This document shows, in pieces, positions 1 to 6,110 of a stretch of 8,005 bases of DNA (position 1 is its first letter; every line of letters starts with the position of its first letter). This stretch comes from Pseudomonadota bacterium (GTDB taxonomy: Bacteria > Pseudomonadota > Gammaproteobacteria > Arenicellales > Arenicellaceae): assembly GCA_018660405.1 (NCBI GenBank), contig JABJKL010000121.1, positions 1 to 8,005 of the forward strand. The letters run 5' to 3'. The notes under the pieces are model-generated. The model made no database searches, was not told the origin of the DNA, and saw nothing but the letters and a program-made list of their open reading frames with translations. A program made the translations under genes and the position numbers.

Positions 1-233
1 CGAGTCGCTATGCCGTTAAACCGTGCTGTAAAAGCAATGCGTTCATTATCCATGCAATCCAGCCGTATTGCGTTGTTAGCAATATTCAACAGAATCTGCC
101 CATCTTTTATGTGTTCGTCAGGTACGATGACGCCATCACCGAACGCGTCAACCAACACGTGGGGAGTCAGGCCGTTGTCCTCAGCCCATTCATGTATAGC
201 TCGAATGAAATAGGGTTTGGTGCTGATATTCAA
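1..233 (-). CDS. sspB: ClpXP protease specificity-enhancing factor SspB (N-terminal part, runs off the left edge)
   Basis: SspB is a cytoplasmic adaptor that binds ssrA-tagged proteins from stalled ribosomes and hands them to the ClpXP protease. About 77 residues are present. They begin NISTKPYFIRAIHEWAEDNG and continue with TPHVLVDA, then a stretch reading LNIANNAIRLD, then FTARFNG. These match the start of the SspB substrate-binding fold. The C-terminal ClpX-binding tail lies outside the window. The start is uncertain: an in-frame stop lies at 249-251, and no ATG lies between it and the conserved sequence. The choices are TTG at 233, which fits family length best, or a rare ATT at 248. Neither has a strong Shine-Dalgarno. 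It lies 64 bases downstream of sspA on the same strand, the usual sspA-sspB pairing, so co-transcription is likely. The identity is confident, the start codon is not. Confidence 0.93.
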   Translation of the reverse strand, partial: MNISTKPYFIRAIHEWAEDNGLTPHVLVDAFGDGVIVPDEHIKDGQILLNIANNAIRLDCMDNERIAFTARFNGIAT

Positions 234-297
234 AGTCTTGAGATGAATTTATCCAATATTTCCGCTAGAAGACAGCTACCTGTTCGTGCGCAGGTCT

Positions 298-921
298 CTA
301 CAGGTATTTCATTTCACGTTCATTCTCGCTCAACGCAGACTTGAACGCGTCACGATTGAACAGTCGCGAAGCATATTCGTTAACCACCTCAGCCTGTTTT
401 GGTAATTTGATTCCATATACAGGTAAGCGCCAAAGTAGCGGTGCCAGAAACACATCGACCAGACTAAAATCTTCGCCCATCATAAAGGGCTGCTCGGTAA
501 GAGTGGGTGAAATCGATATCAAACCATCACGCACCAGTTTTTTCGCCACGTCTCCTTTGGTTTCGTGATCGAATAATTTGAGGGCACGATACCAGTCACG
601 ATTCACCCGCATAATCATGATGCGTAAACGCGCGCGCGATACCGGGTCAACCGGCATGAGCGGTGGGTGTGGTAGCCGTTCATCGAGATACTCATTGATC
701 AAGAAAGGGTCGTAGACCACCAGGTCGCGATCGATAAGTGTTGGTGTCTCGTTGTATGGGTTTACTTCCGCCAGCTCTTCACAATCGTCATCGTCATCGG
801 TATAGATGATTTGGCATTCAACTTCTTTTTCATAAACGACGATGCGACAGGCGTGGCTGTATAGGCAATCCGTGCCTGAGTAAAGGGCCATTTGGAGTTT
901 TCGTCCAAGCATATTAGACAT
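298..921 (-). CDS. sspA: Stringent starvation protein A (RNA polymerase-associated, GST fold)
   Basis: SspA is a glutathione-S-transferase-fold protein without transferase activity. It binds RNA polymerase and, in E. coli, supports acid and stationary-phase survival and phage P1 late transcription. The 207 residues are close to the 212 of E. coli. The N-terminal thioredoxin-like half (about 10-82) contains YSH at 21-23 and NPYNETPTLIDRD at 54-66. The helical half contains the family signature FSLVDVFLAPLLWRLP at 152-167. The surface-pocket residues P84-H85-P86 in ERLPHPPLMP are kept; that pocket is needed for E. coli SspA function. The chosen start gives ten residues before M11, exactly as in E. 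coli, and a weak GGA lies 8 bases upstream. A run of five aspartates (D42-D46) encoded by GAT/GAC repeats is unusual but sits in a variable loop. It follows petC by 131 bases and precedes sspB. Confidence 0.97.
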   Translation of the reverse strand: MSNMLGRKLQMALYSGTDCLYSHACRIVVYEKEVECQIIYTDDDDDCEELAEVNPYNETPTLIDRDLVVYDPFLINEYLDERLPHPPLMPVDPVSRARLRIMIMRVNRDWYRALKLFDHETKGDVAKKLVRDGLISISPTLTEQPFMMGEDFSLVDVFLAPLLWRLPVYGIKLPKQAEVVNEYASRLFNRDAFKSALSENEREMKYL

Positions 922-1052
922 AGGTATTATCCGGTTAATACTTCATAAAGTGCGCCCGCGTGTTAGGTAAAATTCACCCGGGTACGATTGTGTGTTTAAG
1001 CGCTGGTAATAAACAGTCCAGCAATTGAGCCGAACCGCCTAATTGGGCAGTA
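922..1052 (-). other. petC-sspA intergenic gap
   Basis: This 131-base spacer separates petC from sspA, both read on the minus strand. Just past the petC stop is a weak imperfect hairpin (CAATT paired with AATTG, roughly 1022-1045). It lacks a U-tract, so I do not call a terminator. I found no convincing -35/-10 pair for sspA: a GATAAT hexamer lies too close to the sspA start to serve it. Read-through from the pet operon is therefore plausible, but an unrecognised sspA promoter in this gap cannot be excluded. Confidence 0.4.
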
Positions 1053-1847
1053 CTAGTGGACGTCGCGCCAGTATTCTTTTTTCAATAAATAACTAACAAC
1101 AAACAGAATGACCAACCAGCCCATTACCCAGGGACCAATCGCGCGGCGCTGAAGTTGTGCCGGTTCGGCCAGATACGACAGGAAGTTAACCAAATCGCGC
1201 ATGGCGGTATCAAATTCTGTTGGGGATAACGTACCTGCTTTTTGCAGCTCAAAAATCGCATCGCCAACTAGTTTCTGGCCTTGCTGAGGTTCAGCCTGCG
1301 CATCACCGGCACCCTCTACACCATGTTCTATATGACCCACCAGGGTTTGTGAGCCTTGAAGTTCATAAAGTGCGTGTGGCATAGCGGCATTTTCGAACAC
1401 GGAGTTATTCCAGCCGTTAGGTGATGCTTCATCTAAATAAAAGCCGCGGAGATACGTGTATAGCCAGTCATTTTTGCGCAAGCGCGATACCAGAGTTAAA
1501 TCTGGAGGCGCTACGCCGAACCATTCTTTGGCATCTTCCTCAGGCATGGCCGCTATCATCAGATCCCCCGGCTTGTCTGTGGTAAACATCATCTCTTGGG
1601 ATAGCTTCTCCAAAGATATATCCAGATCGTTAGCCAGGCGTTCATATCGCATGTATTGCGCGCTGTGGCAGCTAAGGCAGTATGTAACAAAAAGCTCAGC
1701 ACCGCGCTGCAGCGACTCGGTATCGCGTGAATCAATATGTACAGAGTCTAAAACCAGACTTTCAGCACCGGCGGCGAACGTATTGGGTGCAACCGCCAAA
1801 ATTGGCAGAGCTACCAACAACGCTTTAATGGAATTACTTAATTTCAT
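1053..1847 (-). CDS. petC: Ubiquinol-cytochrome c reductase, cytochrome c1 subunit
   Basis: Cytochrome c1 carries a covalently bound c-type heme in the periplasm and passes electrons from the Rieske protein to soluble cytochrome c. The 264 residues begin with a Sec signal peptide (hydrophobic 8-20, likely cleavage near TFA-A at 25/26). The heme motif CLSCH is at 57-61 with C57, C60 and H61, and M156 in NAAMPHAL is the likely sixth iron ligand. The conserved APPDLTLVSRLRKNDWLYTY lies at 113-132. A single C-terminal transmembrane anchor spans about 239-255, followed by the basic LLKKEYWRDVH end, which is typical of the family. The start overlaps the petB stop as ATGA (4 bases). A GAGAGG Shine-Dalgarno at 1853-1858, inside the end of petB, lies 5 bases upstream, which indicates coupled translation. 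It is the last gene of petABC. No key residue is missing. Confidence 0.98.
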   Translation of the reverse strand: MKLSNSIKALLVALPILAVAPNTFAAGAESLVLDSVHIDSRDTESLQRGAELFVTYCLSCHSAQYMRYERLANDLDISLEKLSQEMMFTTDKPGDLMIAAMPEEDAKEWFGVAPPDLTLVSRLRKNDWLYTYLRGFYLDEASPNGWNNSVFENAAMPHALYELQGSQTLVGHIEHGVEGAGDAQAEPQQGQKLVGDAIFELQKAGTLSPTEFDTAMRDLVNFLSYLAEPAQLQRRAIGPWVMGWLVILFVVSYLLKKEYWRDVH

Positions 1848-3190
1848 GTCAACCTCTCTGGTACAGGCTTGGTTTTGCCCCAGGTGGTATAGAACGGCAT
1901 TAGGGCAAAGAACGCAAAATATAAAACGGTGCAGGTTTGCGCTTGTATTGTGCTCAGCGCGCTAACCGGGTGCATGCCCAAATAGCCCAAACTGATAAAC
2001 GCCAATACAAAGATCGTTACGGCTATTTTGAACGGTAGACTTCGATAACGTATCGATTTAACCGGCGATTTATCCAGCCAGGGCAACAGAAACATAACGA
2101 CAATCGCCATAGCCATCATCACTACGCCCCACCATTTCGCATCGAAAATGAAAAGACAAATAGCAATTACGCCATAGCCGACAAAGGCGGCTATTTTGTT
2201 GGAGCGTTTGGTTTTGATGAACGGTGTTGCAATGGCAGCGATTGCAGTCAGCGACCCGAGCACAACCAGAAAATCTGCAGTCGACGCTCGCAGAATCGAA
2301 TAGAAGGGTGTGAAGTACCACAACGGAACAATATCCGGTGGTGTTTGCAAGGAGTTAGCCGGTGTAAAATTGTCCTTTTCGAGCAGCACACCACCGCCTT
2401 CTGGCCAGTAGAAAACAACGCCCAGATAAATGATAAAGAACACCACGACGCCGACAGTATCTTTCACCGTGTAGTACGGGTGGAAGGCAATGCCATCCAA
2501 TGGAATACCACCTTTGTCTTTATTCTCCTTGATTTCGATACCGTCTGGATTCAGCGAACCCACTTTGTGCAAGGCAACAATGTGCAGAAATACCAGTACG
2601 CATAATATCAATGGCACCGCGATCACATGGAATGCGAAGAAACGGTTCAGGGTGGCGTCAGACACCACAAAGTCACCGCGAATCCACTCGCTTAGTGCCG
2701 GGCCGACGTATGGAATTACGTCGAATAGCGAGATGATCACCTGTGCCCCCCAGTAGGACATATTGCCCCAAGGCAGCAGATAACCCATAAAGGATTCAGC
2801 CATTAGCGCAACGTATATTACGCAGCCAATTAGCCATACGAGTTCGCGTGGTTCGCGAGACGAGCCGTAGATCAAGCCGCGGAACATATGCAAGTAAATG
2901 ACGACAAAAAACGCCGAAGCACCGATGGCATGCAGGTAACGAATCAACCAGCCCCAGGGCACGTCGCGCATAATGTATTCGACCGACGCGAAGGCCAGAG
3001 TGACATCTGGCTTGTAATGCATTGTCAGAAAAATGCCGGTAACGATCTGAAGTACCAGTATCACGATGGACAGAACACCGAAGTAATACCAGAAATTAAA
3101 GTTTTTAGGCGTCCAGTACTTCGCCATGTGGTCATTCCAGACCTGGGTCGCGGGAAAACGACGATCAAGCCATTCCATAAAATTACCCAT
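1844..3190 (-). CDS. petB: Ubiquinol-cytochrome c reductase, cytochrome b subunit
   Basis: This is the membrane core of the bc1 complex. It holds hemes bL and bH and the Qo (quinol oxidation) and Qi (quinone reduction) sites. The 448 residues form one continuous protein, not the split b6/subunit IV form, with eight or so hydrophobic segments. Heme ligands are H87 and H101 on helix B, and H188 and H203 on helix D. The 15-residue step of the second pair agrees with what I recall for beta/gammaproteobacteria, against 14 in mitochondria. YLLPWGNMSYWGAQVI (137-152) is the Qo-side cd region, and FHPYYTVKD (236-244) is the E-helix entry near Qi. The Qo motif reads P289-L290-W291-Y292, where PEWY is found in mitochondria and PVWY in most relatives. 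Translation is coupled to petA by a TAATG overlap of one base, with a GAGGA Shine-Dalgarno at 3198-3202. It overlaps petC by 4 bases. Confidence 0.99.
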   Translation of the reverse strand: MGNFMEWLDRRFPATQVWNDHMAKYWTPKNFNFWYYFGVLSIVILVLQIVTGIFLTMHYKPDVTLAFASVEYIMRDVPWGWLIRYLHAIGASAFFVVIYLHMFRGLIYGSSREPRELVWLIGCVIYVALMAESFMGYLLPWGNMSYWGAQVIISLFDVIPYVGPALSEWIRGDFVVSDATLNRFFAFHVIAVPLILCVLVFLHIVALHKVGSLNPDGIEIKENKDKGGIPLDGIAFHPYYTVKDTVGVVVFFIIYLGVVFYWPEGGGVLLEKDNFTPANSLQTPPDIVPLWYFTPFYSILRASTADFLVVLGSLTAIAAIATPFIKTKRSNKIAAFVGYGVIAICLFIFDAKWWGVVMMAMAIVVMFLLPWLDKSPVKSIRYRSLPFKIAVTIFVLAFISLGYLGMHPVSALSTIQAQTCTVLYFAFFALMPFYTTWGKTKPVPERLT

Positions 3191-3822
3191 TATGCATTCC
3201 TCGCTTCATCGTCGCCGATCAGGATGACATTCTCATCGAGATATTGGTAAGGCGGTATGACCATATTCTTGTTGGCAGGAACGTTTTTATACACGCGGCC
3301 GGCCAGATCAAATTTAGAACCATGGCACGGACAAAAGAACCCCCCCTTGGAGTCTTCACCCATTTCCGGGTCGGGTCCAACGGCTAGTTTTTCCACCGGA
3401 GAGCAGCCCAAATGCGTGCACACGCTCAACATAACCAGAATCTCGTTTTTGTTGGCGTCTGCTCTTGCGGGGTTCTGTGCATAGCCCGGTTGTACACTAT
3501 CGGCAGAATCCGGGTCGGCCAACAGTTCAGTCACTTCGTCAAGGCCTGCCATCATTGCAGGTGTCCTTCGCAGGACGACAACGGGCATTCCACGCCATTC
3601 AACCTTGACCATTTGACCCGCTTGTAATTTACTAAAATCGAACTCAACGGGCGCGCCGGCATTTCTCGCCCTTGCACTGGGGGTCATGCTGAGCACGAGT
3701 GGCACAGCGGCGTAGGCTGCGCTAACAGCCCAAGCGGCAGACGTCAGACCGGTAATAAATCGGCGACGCGAGCGATTTTCGTTTGTTGAGTCGCCGTTTG
3801 ATGACTCTTCGTTACTAGACAT
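3190..3822 (-). CDS. petA: Ubiquinol-cytochrome c reductase, Rieske iron-sulfur subunit
   Basis: The Rieske subunit carries the 2Fe-2S cluster that takes the first electron from quinol at the Qo site and delivers it to cytochrome c1. The 210 residues open with a hydrophilic tail and a twin-arginine motif S18-R19-R20-R21-F22. A hydrophobic anchor (about 27-46) follows, consistent with Tat export and retention as a membrane anchor. Box I is CTHLGC (135-140) and box II is CPCHGSKFD (164-172). The cluster ligands are C135, H137, C164 and H167, and the disulfide is C140-C166. S169, which hydrogen-bonds the cluster, is present. F171 stands where mitochondrial proteins have Tyr, which is common in this bacterial group as I recall. 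The Pro-loop reads VPANKN instead of the more usual VPAPTN. AGGAG at 3833-3837, 10 bases upstream, supports the start. It is the first gene of petABC. Confidence 0.98.
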   Translation of the reverse strand: MSSNEESSNGDSTNENRSRRRFITGLTSAAWAVSAAYAAVPLVLSMTPSARARNAGAPVEFDFSKLQAGQMVKVEWRGMPVVVLRRTPAMMAGLDEVTELLADPDSADSVQPGYAQNPARADANKNEILVMLSVCTHLGCSPVEKLAVGPDPEMGEDSKGGFFCPCHGSKFDLAGRVYKNVPANKNMVIPPYQYLDENVILIGDDEARNA

Positions 3823-3887
3823 CAGAATAATGCTCCTAAAAGATTTTAAATCCGGGTTTCTTCGTCAGAAGTATCGCCTAATCGAGC

Positions 3888-3923
3888 CCAACAACCGTTA
3901 GGCTGCCAAAGAAGTTTTGTTGG
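3888..3923 (-). repeat. Inverted repeat in the petA leader (possible RNA hairpin)
   Basis: A perfect 7-base inverted repeat, CCAACAA at 3888-3894 and TTGTTGG at 3917-3923, encloses 22 bases. In the predicted petA leader it would form a stem about 65 bases upstream of the start codon. No U-tract follows, so it is not an obvious terminator. I recognise no riboswitch or known leader family. Confidence 0.35.
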
Positions 3924-3951
3924 ATTTTTCTGACCTTTGAAATGGGCGAGG

Positions 3952-3960
3952 ATTATAACA
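3952..3960 (-). promoter_or_regulatory. Extended -10 promoter of the petABC operon
   Basis: On the minus strand the sequence reads TGT-TATAAT, a perfect sigma-70 -10 hexamer with the upstream TGn extension. A -35 at the usual 16-17 base spacing is poor (TTTGGG or ATTTGG near 3974-3980), as is common for extended -10 promoters. A perfect TTGACA at 3965-3970 lies only 7 bases upstream of the -10, so it cannot act as its -35. Transcription would start near 3945, giving a leader of about 120 bases before petA. The prediction is from sequence alone. Confidence 0.55.
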
Positions 3961-4122
3961 GACGTGTCAAGCCCCCAAATGATGAGTAGAGTAAATTCTA
4001 ATGACTGTGCACAGCCACATAGCTTGCTATGCGATTCAAGCCATGTTTCTTGATCTTATCTCAAGCAATTGGCGCGCTGTCCGGTTGAATTTGCTGCAAA
4101 TAGCAGACATCTGGGCCTCTAC

Positions 4123-5127
4123 TTAATGAGTCCCTTTAAACATAGTCCAAAGTGTAGCTCGATGTGAATCGAGATCACCCCGGTCCATTAAGTGGATAAT
4201 GTGCTCGGTCTCGGCTTTGCCTTTTACGGGTTGTACACTCCACATTGAATCCAGCGACGTTGGAACCATCGAATAGCGCACATCAATAATGCGGCTACTA
4301 TCATCGGGGTGAACGGCGATATAGTCGTTGGTGAACCAGCGGAAGCGTTCAACGTCGATCGCCTGCTGGCTATTGTTATCCAACCATGGAAAATCACGCT
4401 CAGCGGAATACTTGGCGACCGAGCGACCCTGGTATCGTGTGATCGAGATGCCCGCACGCAGACCATCGACAAAATACTCATCATTGGCCTCGTACACCGT
4501 TTTCCAGACGACTGAATTACCCATGGTCGGCATCGCGATTAATCGGCTGGGTTGGTGGCCTCGCTCCATGGCCAGTGCGTAAGTGGCGTGTTCCACACGT
4601 TCGCGTTGAACGATGCCAAAGGTCATATAAATAAACACCCACGCCAGTGCGATTCTTGCCAGTGTTGAACTTTTGCGTAGTGCTGCCGCAATGATCAGTG
4701 CCAACAGGGGCAGGGTGAATAGTGGGTCGATGATGGAAACGGTGTTCCATGCGATTCGTGCATTGCTAAATGGCCAAAGCAACTGCGTACCGTATGTGGT
4801 GCAGGCATCGAGTAAGGCATGTGTGGCATAGCCAGCAGTGCAGTAAAAGTAGGTGGTTTTAAAACTCAGCAGCCGGCGTCGGCTAAACAGGTAGAACAGC
4901 ACGATTGCGCAAATTAAACCGCCGATTGGAATGAATATTAGTGAGTGGGTGAACCCTCGATGGTACTCCAGTGCCAGCAATGGATCGCTATCAGATTTGA
5001 TTAGAGAATCGAGATCGGCGGACAGGCCAGCCAGAAAACCCATTACGCCAGCGATTCTCAGGTGGCGCTTATTACCAAGGTTTTGCGCACCGATCGCACC
5101 CAGGGTGCCTTGTGATAAGGGATCCAT
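4123..5127 (-). CDS. YdjM-like inner-membrane putative metal-dependent hydrolase
   Basis: The protein belongs to the YdjM/DUF457-type family (PF04307), described as membrane-bound putative metal-dependent hydrolases. No substrate is established, and I assign none. Its 334 residues begin MDPLSQGTLGAIGAQ, the family's usual opening. Likely metal ligands follow: D38 and D40 in SADLDSL, H56 and H61 in HRGFTHS, H103 and D107 in HALLDACTTYG, and D134 in IIDPLF, with LLWPFS at 116-121. Hydrophobic segments occur near 24-37, 64-81, 93-106, 132-150 and 157-172. A soluble C-terminal part of about 160 residues (175-334), rich in aromatic and charged residues, follows them; short members such as E. coli YdjM lack it. 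The start is set by the conserved N-terminus, because no clear Shine-Dalgarno is visible. It lies 35 bases downstream of the rhomboid gene, so the two probably share a transcript. Confidence 0.88.
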   Translation of the reverse strand: MDPLSQGTLGAIGAQNLGNKRHLRIAGVMGFLAGLSADLDSLIKSDSDPLLALEYHRGFTHSLIFIPIGGLICAIVLFYLFSRRRLLSFKTTYFYCTAGYATHALLDACTTYGTQLLWPFSNARIAWNTVSIIDPLFTLPLLALIIAAALRKSSTLARIALAWVFIYMTFGIVQRERVEHATYALAMERGHQPSRLIAMPTMGNSVVWKTVYEANDEYFVDGLRAGISITRYQGRSVAKYSAERDFPWLDNNSQQAIDVERFRWFTNDYIAVHPDDSSRIIDVRYSMVPTSLDSMWSVQPVKGKAETEHIIHLMDRGDLDSHRATLWTMFKGTH

Positions 5128-5139
5128 GAAATTTTTGTT

Positions 5140-5167
5140 GTTGGGTGGTTAAAGTTGGGTGGCTAAA
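5140..5167. repeat. Tandem 14-base duplication at the rhomboid stop codon
   Basis: Two adjacent copies, GTTGGGTGGTTAAA (5140-5153) and GTTGGGTGGCTAAA (5154-5167), differ at one base. Read on the minus strand, the first copy encountered contains the rhomboid TAG stop (5165-5163). The second copy extends the spacer before the YdjM-like start at 5127. The single difference turns TAG into TAA in the second copy. This looks like a slippage duplication of the gene's end. Confidence 0.85.
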
Positions 5168-5972
5168 AGAACTGAATTTGTTTGCGCCATGCCAACATAA
5201 ACAGAAAACCGATGAGCGCGCCGCCCAGGTGGGCAAAATGCGCAATGCTGACGCTAAATAGGGAAAACCCGGTGATACCGGCAGCCAGGTCAAGACACAA
5301 GAGCCCCGGCACAAAATATTTTGCTGGGATGGGTGCGGGGAAAAAGATAAGCATCAATTTTACATTCGGAAACATCACTGCAAAGGCGACCAACAAGCCA
5401 TATATTGCGCCTGATGCCCCAACCAGGCCGCTGTAATAGTAGCTGTAAAATTTGTTCATCGTTTCTTCCGGCACGCCGACTTGCTCGGGATAATACCGCC
5501 CGGTTTCCAGAATGGTATTCAACTCGGCTTCAGTTACTCCGTTTGCAACGAGCGTGTTGTAGATATCATTGAACTGAAATTCGCTAATCCATAACTGCGT
5601 AACGGCGGCGCCAACTCCGCAGCAAAGGTAAAAAACAAGGAAACGATTAGTTCCCCAGCTGCGTTCCAAATAGGGCCCGAACATCCACAACGCAAACATA
5701 TTGAAAAACAGGTGCGTGAAACCGCCGTGCACAAACATGTAGGTGATTAGCTGGCTAGCGGCATAATCAGGGCTCAACCAGGAGTGGAGTGTTAGCTGAT
5801 TGCCTAAGCCGGTCCGTAGCCACGTATCAGACGTGAATATTGCAATGTTGATAGCCAGCAGTGTGGCTACTACGGGAATCGATTTTAGTGGAGGTACCAT
5901 AGTTTTACGGATGTTTGATGGATTTTTCTGGATGAGTACTCGCAATATATCGGATATCGCACTGGTCTTCAT
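5163..5972 (-). CDS. Rhomboid-family intramembrane serine protease
   Basis: Rhomboids cleave transmembrane substrates within the lipid bilayer using a Ser-His dyad. In the 269-residue reading, the catalytic serine is S187 in GASGAIYG and the catalytic histidine is H248 in AHFAHLGG. H87 and N91 in FTHLFFNMFALWMFG are the conserved oxyanion and L1-helix residues. Six hydrophobic segments are visible, roughly 31-46, 70-98, 109-128, 183-200, 220-236 and 243-261, which fits the basic six-helix rhomboid core. It has no GlpG-type cytoplasmic domain. A polar loop of about 50 residues (131-180) separates the third segment from the catalytic one. The start is uncertain: M1 at 5972 has only AGGG abutting the ATG, while M25 at 5900 begins MVPPLK, closer to the usual family N-terminus, but lacks a Shine-Dalgarno. 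The natural substrate is unknown. It is divergent from the gene at 6185. Confidence 0.93.
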   Translation of the reverse strand: MKTSAISDILRVLIQKNPSNIRKTMVPPLKSIPVVATLLAINIAIFTSDTWLRTGLGNQLTLHSWLSPDYAASQLITYMFVHGGFTHLFFNMFALWMFGPYLERSWGTNRFLVFYLCCGVGAAVTQLWISEFQFNDIYNTLVANGVTEAELNTILETGRYYPEQVGVPEETMNKFYSYYYSGLVGASGAIYGLLVAFAVMFPNVKLMLIFFPAPIPAKYFVPGLLCLDLAAGITGFSLFSVSIAHFAHLGGALIGFLFMLAWRKQIQFF

Positions 5973-6069
5973 CCCTGTTAACGTCTCGGTTCTCTTGGTT
6001 ACATAAATTTGTCGAATACCAGAATGACACGCCGTGAATCCATCGATAGATCTAAATGGGTCGGCTCAA

Positions 6070-6110
6070 CGCCAGCTCCCTGCTGGCGATGGTCATGCTG
6101 GCCCCCGCCA
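6070..6110 (+). repeat. Overlapping inverted repeats in the divergent intergenic region (possible alternative hairpins)
   Basis: CGCCAGC (6070-6076) and GCTGGCG (6082-6088) form a perfect 7-base GC-rich stem with a 5-base loop. The arms have further partners: CGCCAGC can pair with a second GCTGGC at 6097-6102, and TGGCG (6084-6088) can pair with CGCCA at 6106-6110. The pairings are mutually exclusive. They fall 75-115 bases upstream of the gene at 6185. No U-tract follows. A weak candidate promoter (ATGACA at 6024-6029, 17 bases, TAGATC at 6047-6052) would place them in that gene's leader. A separate 12-base palindrome, TGTAT-TC-ATACA, is at 6117-6128. The repeats are certain, their role is not. 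Confidence 0.45.

Larger units (their letters stand above)
3823..4122 (-). other. 300-base gap upstream of petA: leader, promoter, no gene
   Basis: No believable gene is present on either strand. Reading toward petA, the first 160 bases or so (4122 to about 3965) follow the stop of the YdjM-like gene and contain no hairpin with a U-tract. They do contain a 14-base imperfect palindrome, CATAGC-TT-GCTATG, at 4018-4031, which could be an operator but has no other support. The extended -10 promoter comes next, at 3952-3960. After it comes an untranslated leader of about 120 bases with an inverted repeat at 3888-3923, and finally the petA Shine-Dalgarno. The size and content fit a regulatory region for the respiratory operon. 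Confidence 0.6.

Noticed and set aside
783..798. Repeated ATCGTC-type hexamers, a possible phase-variation tract in sspA.
   Set aside because: The unit length is a multiple of three, so slippage would only change the number of aspartates (D42-D46) and not the frame. There are only two to three units.
1022..1045. Possible rho-independent terminator after petC.
   Set aside because: The stem is short and imperfect (5 base pairs plus mismatches), and no run of U follows.
1456..1965. Open frame of 169 codons on the plus strand across the petC/petB junction.
   Set aside because: It lies entirely opposite conserved petC and petB coding sequence, and its translation shows no recognisable domain.
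2582..2627. The 15-residue step between the helix D heme ligands (H188 and H203) of cytochrome b, longer than in mitochondria.
   Set aside because: As I recall, this spacing is normal for beta- and gammaproteobacterial cytochrome b, for example in Pseudomonas, so it is not a deviation.
4050..4064. TTGAT and CTCAA half-sites resembling an FNR/Anr box upstream of petA.
   Set aside because: The halves are 5 bases apart instead of 4, and the second half is a poor match. It also lies about 90 bases upstream of the predicted -10, so oxygen control cannot be claimed.
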